A stretch of 40,301 bases of DNA from NCBI RefSeq assembly GCF_019752415.1, contig NZ_JAIEME010000053.1, forward strand, positions 1 to 40,301, read 5' to 3'. This stretch comes from Nitrosomonas sp. (GTDB taxonomy: Bacteria > Pseudomonadota > Gammaproteobacteria > Burkholderiales > Nitrosomonadaceae). Both the position numbers and the translations under genes were made by a program. The notes under the pieces are model-generated. The model was not told the DNA's origin and did not search any database. It saw only the letters and a list, made by a program, of their open reading frames with translations. The stretch's first letter is position 1, and every line of letters begins with the position of its first letter. This document shows, piece after piece, positions 1 through 9,181 of this stretch.

Positions 1-1
1 C

Positions 2-1081
2 TACCTGTGGATCAGCCTGTTCGCCACCTCGCTCAAACCGCAAGGCCGCGCCGCATTGGTCATGGCGAATTCCGCCTCGGATGCGCGCCACTCCGAAGCC
101 GATATCCGCAAAACGCTGATCGAACAGAATCTGATCTACGCCATGCTGACGCTGCCGTCGAACATGTTCTACACCGTCACGCTCCCAGCCACGCTGTGGT
201 TTTTCGACAAGGCCAAGCGCGGCGACAGAATTTTGTTCATCGACGCGCGCAACATTTTCACCCAGATCGACCGCGCCCACCGCGAATTCAGCGAAGAACA
301 CATCCAGAACATCGCCGTCATCAGCCACCTGCACAAAGGCCAGCGCGAAAAATTCATCCAGCTTATCGAACGCTATTTTACTGCCGGTATGGAGCGGCTG
401 ATCGAAAACAACGAAAAGATAGAACCCGTGTGCGCGCAACTGCTCGATGTGCTGGACGATGCAGGCGGCAAGCAAGCAGTGGAAGAATTGCTGCGGCACT
501 GGAGGGAGCTGGATAAGCTTGTGTTCCGCTACGTGCAATACCAAGAAGGACATGCGTTTGCGGTAGCGATCGATAGGAAAAACAAGGCTCAGCAACAACT
601 GCGCGAAGCATTCGATCCGTTCTTCTCCGCATTGCACGAGGGTTTGAAACGCTTGGACAAGACCGTGCGCCAGCACGAAAAGCAGCAAACCGAGCAGGCG
701 CAGCAGGAAGGCAAACGCACCTCAACTGACCGCAGAACGAAAGCGCTCAAATCCGCACTGGAAGAACTGCATCAGGATGTGAAAAACGCGGAAATTTACT
801 TTCAGCATATCCACTGGCTGCAAGAGCGTTTTCCCAACGCGCAATACGAAGACGTCACCGGCCTGTGCAAACTCGCCACGCCTGAAGAAGTGAAGGAGCA
901 GGATTATTCGCTGAACCCGGGGCGTTATGTCGGCGTAGTGATTGAGGAGGATGGCAAGAGCGAGGAGGAATTTATAGATGAGTTGCTGATAATGAACGAC
1001 GAACTCATATCTTTGAACAAGGACTCACGAGCGTTGGAATCGGTGATCGCTCACAACCTAGCGCAAATTACGGAGAACTAG
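2..1081 (+). CDS. hsdM: Type I restriction-modification DNA methyltransferase subunit HsdM, C-terminal part (5' end outside window)
   Basis: The reading frame is open from base 2, so the gene enters from the left. The visible part starts inside the N6-adenine methyltransferase domain. The stretch GRAALVMANSA followed by an IRKTLIEQN helix and LPSNMFYTVTLPATLWFF is the usual region just downstream of the catalytic NPP(F/Y) motif, which must lie outside the window. The remaining roughly 250 residues are mostly charged helical segments typical of the HsdM C-terminus that contacts HsdS. HsdM and HsdS together methylate host DNA at the recognition site; with HsdR they cut unmodified DNA. The stop codon overlaps the GTG start of hsdS by one base (TAGTG), which implies translational coupling. 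Base composition is richer in G+C than the genes after 6753. Family assignment is firm; the full length cannot be judged. Confidence 0.93.
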   Translation, partial: YLWISLFATSLKPQGRAALVMANSASDARHSEADIRKTLIEQNLIYAMLTLPSNMFYTVTLPATLWFFDKAKRGDRILFIDARNIFTQIDRAHREFSEEHIQNIAVISHLHKGQREKFIQLIERYFTAGMERLIENNEKIEPVCAQLLDVLDDAGGKQAVEELLRHWRELDKLVFRYVQYQEGHAFAVAIDRKNKAQQQLREAFDPFFSALHEGLKRLDKTVRQHEKQQTEQAQQEGKRTSTDRRTKALKSALEELHQDVKNAEIYFQHIHWLQERFPNAQYEDVTGLCKLATPEEVKEQDYSLNPGRYVGVVIEEDGKSEEEFIDELLIMNDELISLNKDSRALESVIAHNLAQITEN

Positions 1082-2331
1082 TGAATAACTGGAAAACCTC
1101 CAAGTTGAAAGATGTATGTGATCGTGTGACCGTGGGATTTGTCGGCTCCATGGCTCATGAGTATCAGGAAACGGGTGTTCCATTTTTCCGCTCGCAGAAT
1201 ATCACTCCGTTTCGTCTCAACTTGGACGGCTTGAAATACGTCAGCGAACAATTTCACGAAAAGATACGCAAATCGGCACTACATCCTGGCGATGTGGCAG
1301 TCGTTCGCACAGGGTATCCTGGCACCGCCTGTGTAATCCCCAAAGGATTAGAAGTCTCAAATTGTAGCGATTTGGTGATCATCCGACCGGGTAAGCAACT
1401 TAACCCTTACTTCCTTTGTGCGATCTTTAACTCCACTTTTGGCCGTGATCTGGTGGGGGGAAATCTTGTTGGCGCCGCCCAGCAGCATTTCAACATCACC
1501 GTAGCAAAAGAACTCAAATTTCTGCTGCCCTCTCGCGCAGTTCAAGACAAAATCGCGGTAATACTCTCGACGTATGACGAACTGATCGAAAATAACCAGC
1601 GGCGCATCGCACTGCTGGAAAAGATGGCCGAGGAAATCTACCGCGAATGGTTCGTGCGCATGCGCTTTCCCGGCCATGAGAAGGTGAAGAAGGTCAAAGG
1701 CTTGCCGGAAGGCTGGCAACGAACAAAAGTGGTAACCCTGACAAGCTATTTAAAGCGAGGCGTTGCGCCGCAATACGATGATTTTGCTGAAGGCTTCGCA
1801 ATCAATCAAAAGTGCATTCGAGATGGCAAGCTAGATCTGAGCTTTGCTCGTCACCAATCGAGAGACGTGTCTGCTGATAGACAAATCAGATTTGGTGATG
1901 TGCTCGTCAATTCAACTGGGGAGGGTACACTAGGTCGTGTCGCTCAAGTGCTAACTCAATTATCAAACTGCATCGTTGATTCGCACGTTACGATAGTTCG
2001 CCCAAAACATAATGTTCCAATTCACTATTTCGGGATGACACTAAAAGCATGGGAAGTACATTTTTCCACTATGGGGCGAGGCGCTACCAACCAAACCGAG
2101 CTCTCGCCTACTGTGATAGGTAATATTGAAGTTACAATGCCATCAAAGCCGTTACAGGATGTGTTCGAGTCACACGCCGAGCCATTGTTTGCACAAATTA
2201 CATATCTGACAGCACAAAATGAGCATCTTACCCGAACGCGCGACTTGCTTCTTCCCCGCCTCATCTCCGGCAAACTTTCCGTCGAGCATCTCGACATCCA
2301 ATTCCCGCCAGGCATGGAGGTTCGCCCATGA
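1081..2331 (+). CDS. hsdS: Type I restriction-modification specificity subunit HsdS
   Basis: This 416-residue protein has the classic layout of two target-recognition domains and two conserved helical spacers. The first TRD covers about residues 1-155. The central conserved region follows, with a helix around IENNQRRIALLEKMAEEIYREW. A second TRD begins at LPEGWQRTKV near residue 213. The distal conserved helix around NEHLTRTRDLLLPRLISGKL lies near residues 375-395. HsdS sets the bipartite DNA sequence that the complex reads. The start is GTG, overlapping the hsdM stop by one base; the stop overlaps the ATG of the following Fic gene (ATGA at 2328-2331). The second TRD is more AT-rich than its surroundings, as expected for a module that recombines between strains. 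The recognition sequence cannot be deduced by eye. Confidence 0.94.
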   Translation: MNNWKTSKLKDVCDRVTVGFVGSMAHEYQETGVPFFRSQNITPFRLNLDGLKYVSEQFHEKIRKSALHPGDVAVVRTGYPGTACVIPKGLEVSNCSDLVIIRPGKQLNPYFLCAIFNSTFGRDLVGGNLVGAAQQHFNITVAKELKFLLPSRAVQDKIAVILSTYDELIENNQRRIALLEKMAEEIYREWFVRMRFPGHEKVKKVKGLPEGWQRTKVVTLTSYLKRGVAPQYDDFAEGFAINQKCIRDGKLDLSFARHQSRDVSADRQIRFGDVLVNSTGEGTLGRVAQVLTQLSNCIVDSHVTIVRPKHNVPIHYFGMTLKAWEVHFSTMGRGATNQTELSPTVIGNIEVTMPSKPLQDVFESHAEPLFAQITYLTAQNEHLTRTRDLLLPRLISGKLSVEHLDIQFPPGMEVRP

Positions 2332-3461
2332 AATTTGAAACATTTAAAGCCGGTACTTGGCAGCAACGCTATCAGTACAAGAGATTTGAACCGGTACCGG
2401 TGAATCATGAGTGGGTATGGGAAGATGCGACCATCAATACCTTGCTGGAAGCAGCCAATCGGGCGCTCGGGGAATTGAACGCTTTTTCTTTGATCGTACC
2501 GGATATCGACTTGTTCATTGAAATGCACGTGGTGAAGGAGGCGCAGACTTCCAGCCGGATTGAGGGCACGCAGACCGGTATCGACGAGGCGCTGATGTCT
2601 GAAGATCAGATTCAACCGGAAAAGCGCAATGACTGGCGCGAGGTGCGTAATTACATCGACGCGGTGAATAGTGCTGTTGCTGAATTAAAACGTCTGCCGC
2701 TGTCGAACCGGCTGCTGAAACAAACGCATGAAATCCTGATGCGCGGGGTGCGTGGCGAGCATAAGCTGCCGGGCGAGTTTCGCACCAGCCAGAACTGGAT
2801 CGGCGGCTCCAGTCTGGCGGATGCCGCGTTTATTCCTTCCCATCCGGATAGCGTGCCGGATTTGATGAGCGATCTGGAAGCCTTCTGGCACAATGAGGAA
2901 ATTGTGGTACCGCACTTGATCCGCGTGGCGATCAGTCATTATCAGTTCGAAACCATCCATCCGTTTCTGGACGGCAATGGCCGTATTGGCCGTTTGCTGA
3001 TCCCTTTGTATCTGGTTAGCCATGGCTTGCTGGAGAAACCTTCGTTGTATCTATCGGATTTTTTCGAGCGCAACCGGGCGAGTTATTATGATGCGCTGAT
3101 GGGTGTGCGGGTATCGAACGACCTGATTCACTGGGTGCGTTTCTTCCTACAAGGCATAGCGGAAACCGCCACCAAAGGACGTGACGTATTCCGGCAGGTA
3201 TTGGCGCTACGCACCGAGGTGGAACTCGCTGTGCTGACATTGGGCAAACGCGCTGCCAATGCGCGGCAGTTGTTGAATTTATTGTATCGTAAGCCCATTG
3301 TGACAGCGGCTGACATTGAACGAAATCTGTCCGTGAGCTCGCCAACAGCGAATGCCTTGATCCGGGATTTCGAACAATTAGGGTTGTTGCAGGAAATTAC
3401 CGGACAGCAACGTGGGCGCGCTTACGTGTTTGATCGTTACTTAAGCTTGTTCACTAGTTAA
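2328..3461 (+). CDS. Fic-domain protein (predicted nucleotidyltransferase/AMPylator) inside the hsd operon
   Basis: The 377-residue protein carries a complete Fic core motif, HPFLDGNGRIGR, at residues 211-222, with the catalytic His211 and the phosphate-binding GNGR loop. An inhibitory-helix motif, SSRIEG, sits at residues 75-80, N-terminal to the core. This makes it a class II, self-inhibited Fic protein of the common N-terminal Fic plus C-terminal winged-helix type; the tail from about residue 290 looks like a winged-helix DNA-binding domain. Fic enzymes usually move AMP from ATP to a protein hydroxyl; the target here is unknown. The ATG start overlaps the hsdS stop by four bases, so it is translated as part of the hsd operon. 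It is followed by a strong hairpin and then hsdR. A defence or regulatory role tied to restriction is inference from position only. Confidence 0.93.
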   Translation: MKFETFKAGTWQQRYQYKRFEPVPVNHEWVWEDATINTLLEAANRALGELNAFSLIVPDIDLFIEMHVVKEAQTSSRIEGTQTGIDEALMSEDQIQPEKRNDWREVRNYIDAVNSAVAELKRLPLSNRLLKQTHEILMRGVRGEHKLPGEFRTSQNWIGGSSLADAAFIPSHPDSVPDLMSDLEAFWHNEEIVVPHLIRVAISHYQFETIHPFLDGNGRIGRLLIPLYLVSHGLLEKPSLYLSDFFERNRASYYDALMGVRVSNDLIHWVRFFLQGIAETATKGRDVFRQVLALRTEVELAVLTLGKRAANARQLLNLLYRKPIVTAADIERNLSVSSPTANALIRDFEQLGLLQEITGQQRGRAYVFDRYLSLFTS

Positions 3462-3483
3462 GGGAAACCGCTTTCCCTTAACT
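3456..3483 (+). terminator. Perfect 12-bp stem hairpin between the Fic gene and hsdR
   Basis: Arms at 3456-3467 and 3472-3483 are perfect reverse complements around the 4-base loop CCGC. The left arm includes the TAA stop of the Fic gene. No T-run follows, so it is not a textbook intrinsic terminator. It could act as an attenuator, an mRNA 3' end stabiliser or a processing site that lowers hsdR relative to hsdM and hsdS. Confidence 0.55.
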
Positions 3484-3530
3484 TAGACGACGAGCAAGTT
3501 AAAGCAAAATAAATCCGGATAGAAAACTGA

Positions 3531-6500
3531 ATGCCTAACTTTATTTCCGAAGATCAGATCGAGCAGGCGCTGGTGCAGAAGCTCCAGCATCTGCACGGCT
3601 TCGACGTGCTCGATTGTCATACGGACAATGCAGAGGATCTGAACGACGGTTCCGACCGCGCCAGCAAACGCGATGTGATCTTGGTGGACCGGCTGCGCGA
3701 AGCCGCGTTCCGTCTGAATCCGGGTATTCCGCGAGCAGCCATCGAAAGCGCCTTGGAAAAACTGTGCGAGCGGCGGCAAGCGATGACCCTGATTGCGGCA
3801 AACCAGGAAATCTACGGCCTGTTGCGCGACGGCATTGCGGTGACGTTCGACAATGCGCAGGGACAGTCTCAGCAGGAGCGTGTGCGGTTGCTGGATTTTA
3901 ATGTGTCGGGCAATAACCACTTTCTGGCCGTGATGCAGTTGTGGATCAAGGGTGAGCGCGGTTTTCGCCGCCCGGATGTGTTGTTGTATGTGAATGGTAT
4001 TCCGCTGGTATTCATCGAATTGAAAAACTCGAATGTGAAGCTACGCAACGCTTATGACGACAATCTGACGAATTACAAGGCGGAGATTCCGCAGCTTTTC
4101 CTGACCAATGCGTTTTGCGTGCTGTCGAACGCCGTCGAAACCAGAGTCGGCAGCATCACGGCGCAGTGGGAGCATTATTTCAACTGGCTGCGCGCCGATG
4201 ACGAAAAGCAGAAAATTGACCGTGCGGCAATCCGCGCGCAAGGCACCAGCCTGGAGGGTGTCATCGAAGGTTTGCTGCCGCAGCAAAAGTTGCTGGATTA
4301 CGTGGAGAATTTCGTTCTCTATTACAAAGACACGCAGAAAATCATCGCGCAGAACCACCAGTTTATCGGCGTGAATCGCGCGTATGACGTTTTCCTCCAA
4401 CGTGACGAACTGGAAGGCAAGCTCGGCGTGTTCTGGCATACGCAGGGATCGGGCAAGAGTTTTTCAATGATTTTTTATGCGCGCAAAATTTTCCGCAAAC
4501 AGACCGGCAATTTCACGTTCGTGGTGGTGACCGACCGCGACGACCTGAACGGCCAGATTTATCGTAATTTCCTCAACACCCGCACGGTGAGTGAGGCCGA
4601 GGCGGCGCAACCGAAGAACAGCGAGGAAATGCGCAAATTCCTCGGGCAGAACAAACGCATCGTTTTTACGCTGATCCAGAAATTCCGCTGGGACAAAGGC
4701 CGCGAATATCCTGAGCTGACAGCGCGTAGCGACATCATCGTGATTGTCGATGAGGCGCACCGCACGCAATACAAGTCGCTGGCGGAGAACATGCGTAAGG
4801 GGTTGCCCAGGGCGAACTATCTGGCATTTACCGGAACACCGCTGCTCGGGCGCGAACGCAAGACCAATGCGTGGTTCGGCGGTTATGTGTCGGAATACAA
4901 CTTTCAGCAGTCGATGGATGATGGTGCAACAGTGCCGCTGTTTTACCAGAAGCGCGTGCCGGAGGTGTTGATCCAGAACGAAGGTTTGAGTGAGGAGTTT
5001 TACCAGATTCTGGAAGATGAGAACCTGGATGAAGCGCAACAGGCCAAGCTGGAGCAGCGCTTTGCCAAAGAGGTGGAAGTCATCAAACGCGACGACCGGC
5101 TGGAGAAAATCGCGCGGGATATCGTTTATCACTTCCCCCGGCGCGGTTACCTCGGCAAAGGATTGGTGGTGTCGGTGGATAAATTCACCGCCGTGAAGAT
5201 GCATGACAAGGTGCAGCGGCTGTGGAAGGAAGAGATAAGAAGCCTGAAAGGAATTATCAGCAAAACCACCAGCGAAATTGAGAAGCGGCGTCTGGAGCAG
5301 CGCGTTGAATTCATGCGCGCTGTTGAAATGGCGGTGGTGATTAGCGCAGACGCGGGTGAGGAAGAAAAATTCGCCGCGCAGGGTTTGACCATCAAACCGC
5401 ATCGGGAACGCATGGATAGGCTTGAAAATGGGCACGATATTGAATATGACTTCAAGGCTCCGGAGCATCCGCTGCAACTGGTGTTTGTCTGCGCGATGTG
5501 GCTGACCGGCTTTGATGCACCGACGCTTTCCACTTTGTATCTCGACAAACCGATGCAAGGCCATACGCTGATGCAAACTATCGCCCGCGCCAATCGCGTG
5601 ACCTCGTGGAAGATCAACGAGGTCGAGAAGCGTAACGGCGAAATCGTGGATTACTACAATGTGTTCCGCAACATGAAACTGGCGCTGAGAGACTACGCGC
5701 AAGGCGGCGACGAGACCGAATCGCCGGTCAAGGAAAAAGCGGAGCTGTTTCGTTTGCTGGACGATGCGATTGAGCAAGGCTTTGCGTTTTGCCACGGAAA
5801 GGCGGTTGCGTTGCGCGAGGTGCTGGGAAGCGATGATGTATTCAAGCAGGTCGGGCGATTTGAGTCGTTTGCCAACCTTGCTGGCCAACGACGAATGGCG
5901 CAGGAGTTTCAACGTGTATGAAAACACCATCACATCGCTGTATGAGGCGTGCAAGCCGGAGGTTTTGGGGCGCGGCATGGGGCGCGAGGTGGCGGTGTTC
6001 CAGTATTTGCGCGGCGTGATCGAAGCGCATATCGAACAGAAGGACATCGACGCGATCAGCTTGAAGATTGCCGAGCTGCTGGATGAGAGTGTGGTGGTGG
6101 ATGGCGCGGAAGTGCTTAAAGCACAACAAAACGATGCGGAATATCAGATTATTCAGAAGGGCAAGACCTGGGATTTGAGCAAAATCAATTTCGACAAATT
6201 GCGCGAGGAATTTAAACAAGCAACTTACAAGCATATCGAGATCGCCGATTTGCGTGCTTTTTTGCAACATAAATTGGAGTTGATGCTGCAACAAAATGCA
6301 ACCCGTACTGATTTTGCCCAACGCTTGCAGCAGATCATTGACACCTATAATGCTGGCGGTTCTTCGACCGAAAACTACTATGAAGATCTGATGCAATTCA
6401 CCGGGGATTTGCGCGCGGAGGATGAGCGCCACATTCGCGAAGGCTTGAACGAGGATGAACTGGAACTATTCGATTTGCTGAAAAAAGACAAGATGACGCA

Positions 6501-6753
6501 AGAGGAAACACAGAAAGTCCGGCTTGCTGCAAAGTCACTGCTGCATCGCCTTCTGCAAGAACACCCCAAAGTACTGGTGCAGGACTGGTATAAGGATACG
6601 CAGACCCAGAAATTGGTGCGGTCTGCGGTCGAGCAAGTATTGGATAACAATTTACCGGAAAGCTATGATCGCGTGCTGTTTCGCGAGAAATGCGACAATG
6701 TGTTTTATCTGGTACTGGAATATGCCAGCCATGGTAGGAAGTGGGCAGCTTGA
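3531..6753 (+). pseudogene. hsdR: Type I restriction endonuclease subunit HsdR, interrupted by a frameshift near 5880
   Basis: Two overlapping frames together make a full-size HsdR of about 1070 residues. The first frame (3531-5921) holds the nuclease domain, with PD at residues 148-149 and ELK at 163-165. It also holds the SF2 translocase motifs: QGSGKS Walker A near 304-309, DEAH near 407-410, TGTP near 435, and the helicase C-terminal lobe up to about 700. Homology then continues in the +1 frame from about 5881 (LANDEWRRSFNVYENT onward) to the stop at 6751-6753, covering the C-terminal helical domain that docks on HsdM/HsdS. Without the shift the first frame ends at a TGA at 5919-5921. HsdR translocates and cleaves unmodified DNA. 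The truncated product keeps nuclease and motor motifs but lacks the docking region, so restriction is probably impaired. A sequencing error cannot be excluded. No strong ribosome-binding site precedes the ATG. Confidence 0.88.
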
Positions 6754-6770
6754 AGTTTATTGTGGTGCCC

Positions 6771-7907
6771 TTAGGTTATTGCCAGGTGCTCTATGCCAGA
6801 ACTTAAATCCCGCGTCTTGGCTTCAGCGCCTTCGAGTTTAATTTGCAGACGTAGCTCATTCACGGAATCAGCGTTTCGCAGCGCGTCTTCATAGCTTATT
6901 TTTCCTGCCTCATAAAGCTCAAATAATGCAGCATCAAAGGTCTGCATGCCCATTTCACTGGATTTCTTCATAATCTCCTTAATTTCGTGGACATGTCCCT
7001 TAAAAATCAGATCTGCAATAAGTGGCGAGTTCAGCAGCACTTCGATGGCCGCTACACGCCCTTTCCCATCTTTCGCCGGTATCAATCGCTGCGCGATCAG
7101 TGATTTCATATTCAACGACAAATCCATGAGTAACTGAGCCCTTCGCTCCTCTGGAAAAAAATTGATAATGCGATCAAGCGCCTGATTGGCGCTGTTTGCG
7201 TGTAACGTGCCCAAACAAAGATGGCCGGTTTCGGCAAATGCGATGGCATGCTCCATGGTTTCACGATCACGTATTTCCCCGATTAAAATGACATCGGGTG
7301 CTTGCCGCAGCGTATTTTTTAAAGCCGCTTCCCATGATTCAGTATCCACACCCACTTCACGTTGCGTAATGACACAATGGATATGTTCATGCACATATTC
7401 CACTGGATCTTCAATGGTAATAATATGGCCGAAGCTATTTTTATTGCGGTGTCCAATTAAAGCCGCCATCGATGTGGATTTTCCCGAACCGGTGCCGCCC
7501 ACAAAAATCACCAGACCCCGCTTGCTCATCACAACTTCCTTGAGTATCTGCGGTAAACCCAGATCATCAAATTCAGGAATCTTGGTTGTAATCGTACGCA
7601 ACACCATGCCGACCCGTTGCTGCTGGACAAAGGTGTTAACCCGGAAACGCCCGATTCCGGCGGGGCTAATCGCAAAATTACATTCCTTGGCAGCTTCAAA
7701 CTCAGCCACCTGCTTGTCATTCATAATCGCCCGGGCTAACACTTCGGTATGCTGTGCGGACAATGATTGCTGAGAAACCGGTGTCATTTTTCCATCAATT
7801 TTGCATGCAGGTGGAAACCCGGCTGTAATAAATAAGTCTGATGCCTTTTTGCTGAGCATTAAGCGCAGTAAATCAGACATAAATTTTGTTGCTTGTTCCC
7901 TATCCAT
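6771..7907 (-). CDS. pilU: Type IV pilus retraction ATPase-like protein PilU
   Basis: The 378-residue protein belongs to the PilT/PilU hexameric ATPases that power pilus retraction at the inner membrane. Visible motifs are Walker A GGTGSGKST, the Asp box IEDPVEYVH, a Walker B-type GEIRDRETM and the His box GTLHANSA. The PilT-specific AIRNLIRE motif is replaced by LIADLIFKGHVHEI, which together with the longer C-terminal tail marks it as PilU, the accessory retraction motor. I chose the ATG at 7907 because AGGAG lies five bases upstream; a longer frame from 7928 has no such support. It follows pilT by 33 bases on the same strand, the usual pilT-pilU order. It converges on hsdR with only 17 bases between the stop codons and no evident terminator. 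Confidence 0.95.
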   Translation of the reverse strand: MDREQATKFMSDLLRLMLSKKASDLFITAGFPPACKIDGKMTPVSQQSLSAQHTEVLARAIMNDKQVAEFEAAKECNFAISPAGIGRFRVNTFVQQQRVGMVLRTITTKIPEFDDLGLPQILKEVVMSKRGLVIFVGGTGSGKSTSMAALIGHRNKNSFGHIITIEDPVEYVHEHIHCVITQREVGVDTESWEAALKNTLRQAPDVILIGEIRDRETMEHAIAFAETGHLCLGTLHANSANQALDRIINFFPEERRAQLLMDLSLNMKSLIAQRLIPAKDGKGRVAAIEVLLNSPLIADLIFKGHVHEIKEIMKKSSEMGMQTFDAALFELYEAGKISYEDALRNADSVNELRLQIKLEGAEAKTRDLSSGIEHLAIT

Positions 7908-7940
7908 AGCTACTCCTGGTGTTTTCAATCCACTGATCGA

Positions 7941-8984
7941 TCAAATCCTGAAATTATCCTTATTCATGGCCTTGCCGCGCGCTTCAGCCACGGAAATGAC
8001 ATTGCGTTTCACCAGATCAGTTAAATTCTGATCCAATGTTTGCATGCCAACGTTCTGCCCCGTTTGAATTGCCGAATACATCTGCGCAATTTTGGCTTCG
8101 CGGATCAAATTACGTATCGCTGGTGTGCCGATCATTATTTCATGTGCGGCAACGCGCCCTTTGCCATCCTTGGTTCTTAACAGCGCCTGAGAAATCACAG
8201 CGCGTAATGATTCAGATAGCATTGCGCGCATCATTTCTTTTTCTTCCGCGGGAAAAACGTCAATAATACGATCCACGGTTTTTGCGGCAGAGCTCGTGTG
8301 CAATGTGCCAAATACTAAATGACCTGTTTCAGCCGCCGTCATTGCCAAGCGTATGGTTTCCAGATCACGCAGTTCGCCCACCAGAATGATGTCAGGGTCT
8401 TCACGCAACGCCGAGCGCAATGCATTGGAAAAGCTTAAGGTATCCCGCCCTACCTCGCGTTGATTAATCAGGCACTTCTTACTCTCGTGCACAAATTCGA
8501 TGGGATCTTCAAGAGTCAGAATGTGACCATACTCATTTTCGTTAATGTCATTGATCATTGCCGCTAATGTGGTGGATTTTCCTGAGCCGGTAGGGCCTGT
8601 TACTAAAACGACACCACGCGGTTGTTTAGCGATTTCAGCAAATATTTTGGGCGCTTTGATATCTTCCAGACTCAAAACTCTTGATGGAATCGTTCGCATA
8701 ACTGCTGCGGAACCGCGTTGCGTATTAAATGCATTGACGCGGAAACGTGCGAGATTGGGAATTGCAAAGGAAAAATCACACTCCAGGTGTTCTTCATAAA
8801 ATTTGCGCTGACTATCATTCATAATGTCGTACACCATCGCGTGCACTTCCTTATGGCCCATCTCTGGCAAATTGACGCGGCGGATCTCGCCATGTATCCG
8901 GATCATTGGTGGCATACCTGCGGATAAATGCAGATCTGATGCGCTGTTCTTAACCACGAATGTAAGCAGCTCAACTATATTCAT
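7941..8984 (-). CDS. pilT: Twitching motility protein PilT, pilus retraction ATPase
   Basis: The 347-residue product matches the family's usual size (about 345). It shows the N-terminal PAS-like region (SASDLHLSAG), Walker A GPTGSGKST, Asp box LEDPIEFVH, Walker B region GELRDLET, His box GTLHTSSA and the PilT signature AIRNLIREAK. PilT depolymerises type IV pili and so drives twitching motility and DNA uptake. The ATG at 8984 is preceded by AGAGGA seven bases upstream and gives the standard MNIVELL start; the frame extends seven codons further but without support. It is the first gene of the pilT-pilU pair. Promoter candidates would lie in 8985-9181; I could not fix one. Confidence 0.97.
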   Translation of the reverse strand: MNIVELLTFVVKNSASDLHLSAGMPPMIRIHGEIRRVNLPEMGHKEVHAMVYDIMNDSQRKFYEEHLECDFSFAIPNLARFRVNAFNTQRGSAAVMRTIPSRVLSLEDIKAPKIFAEIAKQPRGVVLVTGPTGSGKSTTLAAMINDINENEYGHILTLEDPIEFVHESKKCLINQREVGRDTLSFSNALRSALREDPDIILVGELRDLETIRLAMTAAETGHLVFGTLHTSSAAKTVDRIIDVFPAEEKEMMRAMLSESLRAVISQALLRTKDGKGRVAAHEIMIGTPAIRNLIREAKIAQMYSAIQTGQNVGMQTLDQNLTDLVKRNVISVAEARGKAMNKDNFRI

Positions 8985-9047
8985 TGCGATGTCCTCTTGT
9001 GACAATAGGTAACGTCAGGTGAAATATTCGAATAAGAATTCATGAGT

Positions 9048-9068
9048 CTCAGGTAAGCAGTACCTGAG
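9048..9068 (-). terminator. 8-bp perfect hairpin between the EAL-HDOD gene and pilT
   Basis: CTCAGGTA at 9048-9055 and TACCTGAG at 9061-9068 pair perfectly around a 5-base loop. It lies downstream of the EAL-HDOD stop (9182) and upstream of pilT on the same strand. No T-run follows on the minus strand, so terminator function is tentative; it might also be an operator for pilT. Confidence 0.35.
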
Positions 9069-9181
9069 CTAGCTCGTTAGTCAACGGAAGGAGAAGATGA
9101 AAATTGAGTAATTCTGGTCAGAGAATGCATAGAAAACGGAGTCCGATCAACTTGACAGGATTACCTATCAATTGCTTGGTT

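Noticed and set aside
4464..6047. Long open frame of 527 codons on the minus strand opposite hsdR
   Set aside because: It is fully antisense to hsdR, whose plus-strand frame carries all the expected helicase and nuclease motifs. The antisense product shows no recognisable domain. GC-rich codon use explains the open frame.
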